Of a stretch of 64,000 nt of DNA, positions 44,566 through 51,493 are shown in pieces. Source of the DNA: Ructibacterium sp965146665 (GTDB taxonomy: Bacteria > Bacillota > Clostridia > Monoglobales > Monoglobaceae). The translations under genes and the position numbers were made by a program. Position 1 is the stretch's first letter, and every line of letters starts with the position of its first letter. The stretch spans positions 84,765 through 148,764 of the forward strand of contig CBCTHE010000009.1 in assembly GCA_965146665.1 (NCBI GenBank), given 5' to 3'. The notes beneath the pieces are model-generated. The model was not told the origin of the DNA. It was given only the letters and a program-made list of their open reading frames with translations, and searched no databases.

Positions 44566-45483
44566 CTAAAACTCTCCGAGAAACCGCACCTCGGGCTGGA
44601 GCTCCACGCCAAACTTTTCCTTCACCTTTTCCTGCACCTGGCGGATCAGCTCCCGCACCTCCGCCGCCGAGGCCCCCTGGTCATTGACCACAAAGCCCGC
44701 ATGCTTGTCAGAGACCGCGGCCCCGCCGACCCGGAAGCCCATCAAGCCCGCGTCCTGAATCAGCTTTCCCGCGAAATTGCCCTCCGGCCGCTTAAACGTA
44801 CTCCCGGCGCTGGGCAGGTGCAAGGGCTGTTTGGACACCCTGCGCTGGGCAAGATCATCCATTTTCGCCCGGATTTCGTTTTTGTCCCCGTCTTGAAGCT
44901 CTAGGGCGCAACCCAGAATTACACAGCCCGGATTTTTCGTGAACAGGCTGGTCCGATAACCAAAGTCGCATTCCATTGCCGTGGCAGTCTGCCGCCTGCC
45001 CGCGGGATCCAGATAGGTGACCTCCCGGATCACATGCTTCATTTCTCCGCCATAGGCCCCCGCGTTCATATACACCGCGCCGCCCAGGGTCCCCGGGATG
45101 CCGGCCGCAAATTCGAGCCCGGTCAGGCAGTTGCCCAGCGCCAGATTCGCCAGCCGGGACAGCTTGATGCCGCACTGTGCATAGATCATGGTCCCATCCA
45201 CGTCACAGGCACCGAATTCCTTGCCCAGCTTCACCACAACACCGCGGATTCCGCGGTCCCCAACCAGTACGTTGGAGCCGTTCCCCAGCACCACATAGGG
45301 CACCTCCATCTGCCGGAGCAGCTTAAACACAGCCTCCGCCTGATTGACATTTGTCGGCTCCACCAGCAGATCCGCCTTGCCGCCGATGCGAAAGGTGGTA
45401 TGCCGGCTCATGGGCTCATCTACATATACCATTGAGGCGCCCACAACCTCAGAAATTAACCGAACAACCGCGTCTGTCAACAT
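44566..45483 (-). CDS. murB: UDP-N-acetylenolpyruvoylglucosamine reductase
   Basis: A 305-aa FAD enzyme that reduces UDP-GlcNAc-enolpyruvate to UDP-MurNAc in peptidoglycan synthesis. FAD-binding segments are HTTFRIGGKADLLVEPTNV (about 28-46), VVLGNGSNVLVGDRGIRGVV (about 60-79) and FAAGIPGTLGGAVYMNAGAYGG (about 125-146). SAGSTFKRPEGNFAGKLIQ (about 226) contains the catalytic Ser proton donor, and the last Glu lies in the C-terminal PEVRFLGEF. The sequence is of the MurB type common in Firmicutes. AGGAGG precedes the start, 12 bases after the PHP gene. Confidence 0.96.
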   Translation of the reverse strand: MLTDAVVRLISEVVGASMVYVDEPMSRHTTFRIGGKADLLVEPTNVNQAEAVFKLLRQMEVPYVVLGNGSNVLVGDRGIRGVVVKLGKEFGACDVDGTMIYAQCGIKLSRLANLALGNCLTGLEFAAGIPGTLGGAVYMNAGAYGGEMKHVIREVTYLDPAGRRQTATAMECDFGYRTSLFTKNPGCVILGCALELQDGDKNEIRAKMDDLAQRRVSKQPLHLPSAGSTFKRPEGNFAGKLIQDAGLMGFRVGGAAVSDKHAGFVVNDQGASAAEVRELIRQVQEKVKEKFGVELQPEVRFLGEF

Positions 45484-45495
45484 TTCCCATTCCTC

Positions 45496-46206
45496 CTAGC
45501 TACGCAGTTCCTTTAAGTACCGGGTAAACCGTTCCGCCGTGAGGTTCATGATCCGCGCCTCCGGAAAGCCCACCTCTTCCAGAAGTTCCACGGCATGGTC
45601 AAACACGCCGATCTGAAAGCTGTTGTGCGCGTCAGAGCTCACCACAATATTCGCTCCGACCCGCTTACAGGTCTCGGCGATTTTCCGGCAGTTCTCAAGA
45701 CTGCCGTGCCGGACGCTGAAAGAGTGGTTGTTGATCTCGATACATTTATGATTCTTCTTTGCCGCCTCAATCACCGTTTCATGGTCATAGGGAAAGGACG
45801 GATGCCCGCTGTGTCCCAGTATGGCCACATAGGGATTCTGTATTACATTCAGCCAGGTCTGCGTATGCTCCTCCACAGACCGCGGCGGATAACAGGGCTC
45901 ATGAATGGAGGCGATCACGACCTCCATCTGTTTCTGGAAAGCCTCCGGTATGTCCAGGCGGCCCTGAATATCCAGAACGTTGGCCTCCACCCCCTTCAAA
46001 AGCTTCACACCGTCTACCGCGCCGGGCAGCTCCTGCATGGTCTGAAAATGCCACATGTGCGGCGCGTCCGGCAAGGCCGGCGCGTGATCGGTCATGCATA
46101 GCATTTCCAGCCCGTGCTTTTTGGCCATTGCCAGATTCTCCGCAATGGTCCCAAAGGCATGGGTGCTGCAACTGGTATGGGTGTGCGTGTCAACTAATAT
46201 TTTCAT
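45496..46206 (-). CDS. PHP-domain phosphoesterase (YcdX-like)
   Basis: About 236 aa beginning MKILVDTHTHTSCSTHAFGT. The PHP metal ligands are visible: DTHTHTS near residue 6, MTDHAPALPD near 35, VIASIHEPCY near 95, ILGHSGHPSF near 124, EINNHSF near 150 and VVSSDAHNSFQIG near 183. Members of this group are metal-dependent phosphatases; the physiological substrate is unclear. In Firmicutes a PHP gene often sits between hprK and murB, as here. The ATG at 46206 is used; GGAGGCAG lies upstream. Confidence 0.9.
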   Translation of the reverse strand: MKILVDTHTHTSCSTHAFGTIAENLAMAKKHGLEMLCMTDHAPALPDAPHMWHFQTMQELPGAVDGVKLLKGVEANVLDIQGRLDIPEAFQKQMEVVIASIHEPCYPPRSVEEHTQTWLNVIQNPYVAILGHSGHPSFPYDHETVIEAAKKNHKCIEINNHSFSVRHGSLENCRKIAETCKRVGANIVVSSDAHNSFQIGVFDHAVELLEEVGFPEARIMNLTAERFTRYLKELRS

Positions 46207-46269
46207 TGCTCTTTCTGCCTCCAAATTCTCGATTGTGCCGGGCTCTGGCGCCCGGCATCCATACAGTCT

Positions 46270-47205
46270 CTAAACATTTCCGGCAAAGCCGCCCACATGC
46301 TCCGCGATTCTCCGGTTCAGTTCCTCCGCCGCGTTATAGCCCAGCTTTTTCTGCCGGTTGTTCATGGCCGCCACCTCGAAAATAACAGCAAGATTCCGGC
46401 CGGGCCGCACCGGGATGGTGAGTGAGGGAATATCCAGACCCAAAATATTGGTATACTCATCCACAAGACCGAGGCGGTCATACTGCTTGCCGTGTTCCCA
46501 GGCCTCCAGATGGATAATCAGGTCGATCTTCTCGGAGTCCTTGACCGCACCCATCCCAAAGATATTTTTGACATCCACAATACCTATGCCGCGGATCTCA
46601 ATGAAATGCCGGATAATGTCCGGCGAAAACCCCACCAGAGATTTTGAGGAGACCTTTTTGATCTCCACCGCATCGTCCGCCACAAGCCGGTGTCCCCGCT
46701 TGATCAGCTCCACCGCCGCCTCGCTCTTCCCAACGCCGCTGTCGCCCATGATGAGCACGCCCTGACCATAGACCTCCACCAGAACCCCGTGCCGCGTGAT
46801 CCGCGGCGCCAGCTCCACATTCAGATACGCGTTGAGCGTACTGGTGAAATAGGAGGTCGGATGCGAGGACCGGAGCACCGGCGTGTCAAATTCCTCCGCG
46901 AGCTTCATCATCTCCGGCGACGCGTTTCCGTTCCGGGTGAGGACCACGGCGGTAACCCGTTTTTCAAACAGCCGTTTCAAACAGTTGTACCGTTCCTCTG
47001 AGGTCAGCGTCGCCAGATAGGTGTTCTCCACCATGCCGAAGACCTGAATGCGCTTGGGATCAAAATAATCAAAGAAACCTGTGATCTGCAAGCCGGGCCG
47101 GTTGAGGTCCGCCGTTTCAATCATGATTTCCCGCTCCGGATAATAGAGCTTATCCAGCTTCATTTCGTTGACGACCTTGGACAATTCTACGCTAAACTTT
47201 TCCAT
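46270..47205 (-). CDS. hprK: HPr kinase/phosphorylase
   Basis: A 311-aa bifunctional enzyme that phosphorylates or dephosphorylates Ser46 of HPr and so drives CcpA-dependent carbon catabolite control. The P-loop is GVLIMGDSGVGKSEAAVELI (about 149-168) and the family signature is HFIEIRGIGIVDVKNIFGMG (about 201-220). The N-terminal domain shows the usual HPTSYFTSTLNAYL segment. It is first in the transcription block hprK - PHP - murB - rapZ - yvcK - whiA. A sigma-A promoter lies about 70 bases upstream. Carbon catabolite control matters here because the window is rich in sugar-use genes. Confidence 0.97.
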   Translation of the reverse strand: MEKFSVELSKVVNEMKLDKLYYPEREIMIETADLNRPGLQITGFFDYFDPKRIQVFGMVENTYLATLTSEERYNCLKRLFEKRVTAVVLTRNGNASPEMMKLAEEFDTPVLRSSHPTSYFTSTLNAYLNVELAPRITRHGVLVEVYGQGVLIMGDSGVGKSEAAVELIKRGHRLVADDAVEIKKVSSKSLVGFSPDIIRHFIEIRGIGIVDVKNIFGMGAVKDSEKIDLIIHLEAWEHGKQYDRLGLVDEYTNILGLDIPSLTIPVRPGRNLAVIFEVAAMNNRQKKLGYNAAEELNRRIAEHVGGFAGNV

Positions 47206-47275
47206 TTTCCTTCCACCTCTTTATCAAGCTCGCGCTGGCGGCCAGCGCTTTTTTCCATAGGTTCTGATTTTATAT

Positions 47276-47304
47276 ATTATACTATGAAACTTCCTGTTTG
47301 GCAA
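47276..47304 (-). promoter_or_regulatory. Sigma-A promoter of the hprK block
   Basis: Minus strand TTGCCA (47299-47304), 17 bases, TATAAT (47276-47281). The leader RNA contains a 7-bp G+C hairpin (47232-47248, arms GCGCTGG and CCAGCGC). On the plus strand that hairpin is followed by six T, so it could also stop transcription coming toward rpmB from the left. Confidence 0.75.
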
Positions 47305-47440
47305 GGGAAAATCCCCGTCCCGGCGCCCGTGCCGTCCGCACAAAGATACAAAAACCCCGCCGCATTCCCAAAGGTTTTCGTGTATTATTGCCTGTGCCGG
47401 GTACAGATACCATAAAAATAAATTTTTTTGCAAAAAATGC

Positions 47441-47469
47441 TTGCATTCTCAAATCCTTTCTGCTATAAT
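47441..47469 (+). promoter_or_regulatory. Sigma-A promoter of rpmB
   Basis: TTGCAT (47441-47446), 17 bases, perfect TATAAT (47464-47469), about 47 bases before the rpmB start and divergent from the hprK promoter. Confidence 0.85.
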
Positions 47470-47515
47470 AGTTCGAGTTGGATTTAGTTTTACGCTGTTA
47501 AGGAGGTGTATCTAT

Positions 47516-47704
47516 ATGGCAAAATGCGAAATTTGCGGCAAGGGCGTTACCTTTGGTATCAAAGTATCCCACTCTCACCGGAGAGCGAACAAGGCTTGGA
47601 AGCCCAATGTAAGACGAGTCAAAGCTATCGTTGACGGTACTCCCAAAAAGGTGTATGCTTGCACAAGATGTTTGAGATCAGGCAAGGTTAACCGTGCTGT
47701 ATAG
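47516..47704 (+). CDS. rpmB: 50S ribosomal protein L28
   Basis: A 62-aa L28 of the large ribosomal subunit. MAKCEICGKGVTFGIKVSHS carries the first CxxC pair and KKVYACTRCLRSGKVNRAV the second, so this is the zinc-binding four-cysteine form rather than the cysteine-free paralogue. The basic middle (HRRANKAWKPNVRRVKAI) contacts rRNA. AAGGAGGTG lies eight bases before the ATG. It is a single-gene transcription unit with its own promoter. Confidence 0.96.
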   Translation: MAKCEICGKGVTFGIKVSHSHRRANKAWKPNVRRVKAIVDGTPKKVYACTRCLRSGKVNRAV

Positions 47705-47830
47705 TCTTACACACTTTTTTGAATAATCCGTATTTTACGGATGTACAGACCGTTTTACCGCACTGCCGCGGGTTTATTTGCGGACAGGGCAGTATGCGAA
47801 AGCAAAAAAACTTCTCCGGCGAGGAGTCCA

Positions 47831-47867
47831 GGCCGCTGACATTGTCTTGTCAGCGGTCATTTTTTTA
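47831..47867 (+). terminator. Intrinsic terminator downstream of rpmB
   Basis: CCGCTGACA (47833-47841) pairs with TGTCAGCGG (47848-47856) around six bases, followed by TCATTTTTTT. It lies about 125 bases beyond the rpmB stop; the space between holds no gene that I can see. Confidence 0.85.
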
Positions 47868-47917
47868 TTCAAGAAACAACGGCGGTAAAAATCCCGTTTT
47901 CCGAGGAGCAGATGCCT

Positions 47918-48331
47918 ATGAAAATGCCAAGAGAAAAAATTGATACGGATATGTTTGCCCCCTGCGGAATGAATTGCAAGGTATGCTATAGGCACTGCAA
48001 TCATAAAAAGCCATGTGCCGGGTGCTTGAACAGCGATAAAGGAAAGCCGGAGCATTGCCGCAAATGCAAAATAAAAGACTGTATCAGAGAAAAAGCCCTT
48101 TCCTACTGCTTTGAATGCCTCAAATATCCATGCAGTCTGATGAAAAGCCTTGAAAAAAGCTATAACAAGCGGTATCAGGCGAGCCTTACAGCAAATAGCC
48201 GTTTTGTTCAGGCGCATGGCTTGGAGCGTTTCATGGAACAGCAGAAAGAAAAATATACTTGTCCCCAATGCGGGGGTATCATTTCCCTCCACGACAGAGC
48301 ATGCAGCGCGTGTCAGAAAAAAATGAAGTGA
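47918..48331 (+). CDS. DUF3795-type cysteine-rich protein
   Basis: About 137 aa. The phrase FAPCGMNCKVCYRHCNHKKP and the following CAGCLNSDKGKPEHCRKCKI and CFECLKYPC form the Cys-rich N-terminal zinc or iron-sulphur region of DUF3795 proteins. A C-terminal rubredoxin-like ribbon (YTCPQCGGIISLHDRACSAC) adds four more cysteines. Function unknown; metal binding is near certain. GAGGAG precedes the ATG at 47918 at a proper distance; a second ATG two codons earlier is too close. Codon use is visibly more A+T-rich than in flanking genes (many AAA, AAT, TAT), suggesting recent arrival. It lies just past the rpmB terminator, without a clear promoter. Confidence 0.82.
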   Translation: MKMPREKIDTDMFAPCGMNCKVCYRHCNHKKPCAGCLNSDKGKPEHCRKCKIKDCIREKALSYCFECLKYPCSLMKSLEKSYNKRYQASLTANSRFVQAHGLERFMEQQKEKYTCPQCGGIISLHDRACSACQKKMK

Positions 48332-48341
48332 TGACAAGGGG

Positions 48342-48506
48342 GTGTGTATCCTGCCATACTTCAAAAAACATGGAAAGCCCATTTCTTATCAAGCATATGC
48401 GCAAGGCGCGCCGCACAGAGGCGTGACGGGAGAGCGTGCGGAGCTTCCGGCGTCATTAGCCGGAACGGTCATCGCAAAGTTTTTCACAGCGGGCACATAT
48501 GCATGA
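48342..48506 (+). CDS. Possible small protein downstream of the DUF3795 gene
   Basis: A 54-codon frame opening with GTG, 10 bases after the DUF3795 stop. Its translation looks protein-like in the middle and end (HGKPISYQAYAQGAPHRG, then ELPASLAGTVIAKFFTAGTY). An AAGGGG run touches the GTG but is too close for an ideal ribosome site, and there is no family match that I recognise. It may be a real coupled small gene or a remnant of a larger one. The bases from 48507 to 48546 contain nothing identifiable. Confidence 0.3.
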   Translation: MCILPYFKKHGKPISYQAYAQGAPHRGVTGERAELPASLAGTVIAKFFTAGTYA

Positions 48507-48546
48507 CAAAAATGCCCCGCGCGAGATCTTTCCGTCAGCCCGCCTC

Positions 48547-49389
48547 TTATTTCCTTCTGGCCGCGATCCGGTCCCGGATCACCGCCTTAAACTCCTCCAG
48601 CTTCATATGGCTGGGGGAGCGTCTTAAATTCGGGAAAGCCTTAAGCAGCCGCTGCCGGCTGGCTTCGCTTCTCGTAAGTAAAGCATGGAGGTCCAGAAGC
48701 AGATCCGCCTTATCCTGAAGGTACTGCTCCTCCCGCTCTGAGCGGTAGGCCAGCAGTTCCACCTGCACCTCCTCCTTTTTTCGGACCGCGCTGAGCACGC
48801 CGCTGGAGATGCTCTCTCCCATATCGTCAGAAAGCCCGCGCAGTTTGGAGGTCACCGCCGCGGCCATACGCATCGCCTTATTGAACCGATGAAGATCCAC
48901 CACTGTGGAAACAAAATCAATGAGCAGGGCGCTCAGAAAAGCCGCTGCCAGAACCACCCCAATGCCAATGGGCATCCAGTTCACCGCATACCGGATCATC
49001 GGATGGATCAGCCGAAGCACAGCGACACAGGCAGCCCCCCAGACCAGGGAGAATTGGAGACAGATATACCCCTTGATATTCAGCGGCCGCTTGGAATAGT
49101 CCCACCAGTGCTCATGATAGACCTTTTCCAGCACATAGCCTGTAGCATATTCAATCGCAGAGGTCAGGACGACCGCTCCCAGAAACAGAAGCACAAGGTT
49201 CCCTTGCACCGGACCCAGGCAAAAGACCACCAGACAGACGCCAAAGCCATAGATGGGACAGACCGGGCCGTTGAGAAAGCCGCGGTTGACAAACTTTCCG
49301 GTTTTGACCGCCGCAAACGCCACCTCCGCGCACCAGCCCAGACAGGCATAAATCAAAAGATACCAAATGTATTCATAGACAGTGTGCAC
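48547..49389 (-). CDS. CmpB-type (ABC_trans_CmpB / YteJ-like group) membrane protein
   Basis: A 280-aa polytopic membrane protein annotated in many Firmicutes as putative ABC transporter permease. YEYIWYLLIYACLGWCAEVA, KFVNRGFLNGPVCPIYGFGV (about 31-50) and VYHEHWWDYSKRPLNIKGYI (about 89-108) are the family hallmark segments, followed by three to four more helices and a charged cytoplasmic tail (about 180-280). True transport function is not demonstrated for the family. The start is GTG with GAGGAG about 10 bases upstream. A sigma-A promoter lies at 49509-49537. Confidence 0.85.
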   Translation of the reverse strand: MHTVYEYIWYLLIYACLGWCAEVAFAAVKTGKFVNRGFLNGPVCPIYGFGVCLVVFCLGPVQGNLVLLFLGAVVLTSAIEYATGYVLEKVYHEHWWDYSKRPLNIKGYICLQFSLVWGAACVAVLRLIHPMIRYAVNWMPIGIGVVLAAAFLSALLIDFVSTVVDLHRFNKAMRMAAAVTSKLRGLSDDMGESISSGVLSAVRKKEEVQVELLAYRSEREEQYLQDKADLLLDLHALLTRSEASRQRLLKAFPNLRRSPSHMKLEEFKAVIRDRIAARRK

Positions 49390-49508
49390 GAAACACCACT
49401 CCTCACAGGATGAATTTGTTTTCCGGCCGGGCCGGCCTCCCCATGGTTACCCTATGCGCCTGGCGCTTATAACAGACTTTTTTCTGCATTCTTATTCATC
49501 CGCATATC

Positions 49509-49537
49509 ATTATAACCGTTTTCAATCTGTTTTTCAA
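49509..49537 (-). promoter_or_regulatory. Promoter of the CmpB-type gene
   Basis: Minus strand TTGAAA (49532-49537), 17 bases, TATAAT (49509-49514), about 120 bases upstream of the GTG start. Confidence 0.7.
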
Positions 49538-49578
49538 GTGGCAGGGCCGTGTTTTCTCCGCCGCCTGCAGGAAAACAC

Positions 49579-49605
49579 AAAGCCCGGACCAATGGTCCGG
49601 GCTTT
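49579..49605 (-). terminator. Terminator of the alcohol dehydrogenase gene
   Basis: AAAGCCCGGACC (49579-49590) and its exact complement (49594-49605) pair with a three-base loop. The minus-strand transcript ends in CTTTGTGTTTT. Confidence 0.85.
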
Positions 49606-49624
49606 ATTGATGTACCGCATCAAA

Positions 49625-50779
49625 TTAAAATGCTTTCTTATAGATCTCCAAAATCTCCTCAGGGGAGGTTGGCCGCGGATTTCCGCCGGTGCAGACATCA
49701 TTGAACGCCGCAACGGACAGCGCCTGCAGATCTTCCTCCTTCACGTTGATCTCGCTGAGCTTCTGGGGAATATTGATGGACAGGGACAGGGCGCGGATGG
49801 CGTCAATCGCCGCCTTGACAGCCTCGTCCTCGGTCATGCTCTCTGTGTTTTCCACGCCCATCGCCTTTGCAATCGCACGGTACTTGGGCTTCGCGGCAGA
49901 TTCCGCATTGTATTCCAGCACATAGGGCAGCAGCAGCGCATTGGCAACGCCATGAGGCGTATCATAGAAAGCGCCAAGGGGATGTGCCATGGAGTGAACA
50001 ATGCCCAGGCCCACGTTGGAGAAGCCCATACCGGCAATATACTGCGCCAGCGCCATGGTCTCCCGGGCTTTCGGGTCGCCGTTTACACTGTCATAGAGGC
50101 TCTGATGGATCAGTTCAATGGCGCGGAGCTCCACCATATCAGACATCTCCCAGGCACCCGGCGTGATATATCCCTCAATCGCATGGGTCAGCGCGTCCAT
50201 ACCCGTGGAGGCGCACAGCCCTTTCGGCATGCCCATCATCAGGTCGCTGTCCACAATGGCCACAACCGGGATATCGTGGGGATCTACACAGACCATTTTC
50301 TTTTTATTGATCTCGTCCGTAATGACATAGTTGATGGTCACCTCAGCGGCCGTACCAGAGGTGGTGGGCATTGCGATCATGGGCACGCCCTTGTTTTTGG
50401 TGTCCGCCACCCCCTCCAGCGAGACCACATCAGCAAACTCCGGATTTGCGATGATCACACTGACCGCTTTCGCGGTATCCATGACAGAACCGCCGCCCAC
50501 AGCAACAATGCCGTCTGCGCCGGCCTCTTTAAACTTTGCAACGCCGTCCTGTACATTTTTTACAGTAGGGTTTGCCTTGATATCAGAATAAATCTCAAAG
50601 GGAATCCCTGCCTGCTCCAGACATTCCGTAACTTTGGTCGCCACACCGCAGCCCAGCAGCACTTTATCGGTTACGAACAGGATTTTCTTCAGTCCGCGCG
50701 CTTTGATTTCAGTCGCCGCGTTTTCACGTGCGCCCGCGCCGAAATACGATGTCTCATTCAAAATAAAACGATTTGCCAT
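49625..50779 (-). CDS. Iron-containing alcohol dehydrogenase (FucO/DhaT-like)
   Basis: A 384-aa group III, iron-activated NAD(P)H alcohol dehydrogenase. The cofactor loop is GIVAVGGGSVMDTAKAVSVI (about 92-111), MPTTSGTAAEVT lies near 145 and the iron ligands are in GMDALTHAIEGYITP (about 195) and LGIVHSMAHPLGAFYDTPHG (about 258-277; three His). The full-length sequence is close in type to lactaldehyde:propanediol oxidoreductase FucO and 1,3-propanediol dehydrogenase. Because GH78 rhamnosidase and GH29 fucosidase genes are nearby, lactaldehyde from deoxy-sugars is an attractive substrate (inference). It has a strong leader with GAGGAGG and an extended -10 promoter. Confidence 0.93.
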   Translation of the reverse strand: MANRFILNETSYFGAGARENAATEIKARGLKKILFVTDKVLLGCGVATKVTECLEQAGIPFEIYSDIKANPTVKNVQDGVAKFKEAGADGIVAVGGGSVMDTAKAVSVIIANPEFADVVSLEGVADTKNKGVPMIAMPTTSGTAAEVTINYVITDEINKKKMVCVDPHDIPVVAIVDSDLMMGMPKGLCASTGMDALTHAIEGYITPGAWEMSDMVELRAIELIHQSLYDSVNGDPKARETMALAQYIAGMGFSNVGLGIVHSMAHPLGAFYDTPHGVANALLLPYVLEYNAESAAKPKYRAIAKAMGVENTESMTEDEAVKAAIDAIRALSLSINIPQKLSEINVKEEDLQALSVAAFNDVCTGGNPRPTSPEEILEIYKKAF

Positions 50780-50835
50780 TTTTATTCCTCCTCGTAGAAA
50801 TAAATCAGTTGATAAAACCTTACGGTCTGTGTGTA

Positions 50836-50844
50836 ATTATAGCA
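50836..50844 (-). promoter_or_regulatory. Extended -10 promoter of the alcohol dehydrogenase gene
   Basis: Minus strand TGC-TATAAT: a TG dinucleotide one base before a perfect -10 box. The -35 region (TGGATT) is weak. The leader is about 50 bases long. Confidence 0.6.
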
Positions 50845-50978
50845 TATGGAATTCTAAAAATCCAGTATAAAATTACCAAAAACCAAATCTCTTTTTGAGG
50901 ATATTAAACAAATCCCGGCAATCGCCTCGGGAACCGTACCATCTGCGGAATTTGCCGGAAAAAATATTATGATTTACC

Positions 50979-51007
50979 TTGACTTTCCGATCAGGCCGGT
51001 GTATAAT
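50979..51007 (+). promoter_or_regulatory. Promoter of the 90-aa orphan gene
   Basis: TTGACT (50979-50984), 17 bases, TATAAT (51002-51007). The leader is about 45 bases. Upstream, 50850-50975 contains no gene that I can see. Confidence 0.8.
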
Positions 51008-51059
51008 TGTTACATTATCGTTACAAAACATTTAAAAAGATACAACAGAGGTGATTCCA

Positions 51060-51332
51060 ATGGAGAACAAAACCCAATATCCATATACAGATGAAAACCT
51101 GCTTGCCCTTCAGAAAGAGGTGGAAAAACTGGAGAGCATCACATTGGTGGCCATTGAGGATTTCGAAAAGAAGCTCAGTACTCTGGAGGATGTCTCCGCT
51201 GTGGCCGAAGAGGAACACTTTTCTCCCCGGCTGGACAGCATTGAGATCTATTCCATGGAGAAACAGCCGCCGCTCTCGGAGAGTATTCGGCAGGTCGTCG
51301 AAGCAAACTCCGCTCCTGACGCTGTCCGCTGA
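51060..51332 (+). CDS. Small acidic hypothetical protein
   Basis: A 90-aa acidic protein, not recognised. It begins MENKTQYPYTDENLLALQKE and its first half is predicted helical with heptad-like spacing (EVEKLESITLVAIEDFEKKL), so it may form a short coiled coil. The tail is flexible and charged. The ATG follows AGAGGTG at the right distance. A strong sigma-A promoter and an intrinsic terminator overlapping the stop codon make this a complete single-gene unit, which argues that it is real and well expressed. No function is proposed. Confidence 0.75.
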   Translation: MENKTQYPYTDENLLALQKEVEKLESITLVAIEDFEKKLSTLEDVSAVAEEEHFSPRLDSIEIYSMEKQPPLSESIRQVVEANSAPDAVR

Positions 51333-51349
51333 CCGCGGACAGCGTTTTT
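51320..51349 (+). terminator. Terminator overlapping the end of the orphan gene
   Basis: CGCTGTCCGC (51320-51329) and GCGGACAGCG (51335-51344) pair around TGACC and are followed by TTTTT. The stop codon lies in the loop. Confidence 0.88.
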
Positions 51350-51451
51350 GCGCTCCGCTGCTTCCCCTTTGTCCCAGAAAAATTGCTGCTAAAGCCTTGA
51401 TTTTTTGGAACTCTTGTTATTATTTTTTAACGTCACTGCTCCCTATTCCGC

Positions 51452-51487
51452 AAAAAAGCACCATACACAAGCTTGTGTGCATGGTGC
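51452..51487 (-). terminator. Terminator of the GH78 gene
   Basis: On the minus strand GCACCAT (complement of 51481-51487) and ATGGTGC (complement of 51458-51464) close a nearly perfect hairpin with an inner ACACAAGCTTGTGT palindrome, then TTTTTT. It starts seven bases after the stop. Confidence 0.85.
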
Positions 51488-51493
51488 AGAATT

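Noticed and set aside
47224..47433. 69-codon minus-strand frame upstream of hprK
   Set aside because: It overlaps the hprK promoter and leader, has no ribosome site, and its product has no protein-like pattern.
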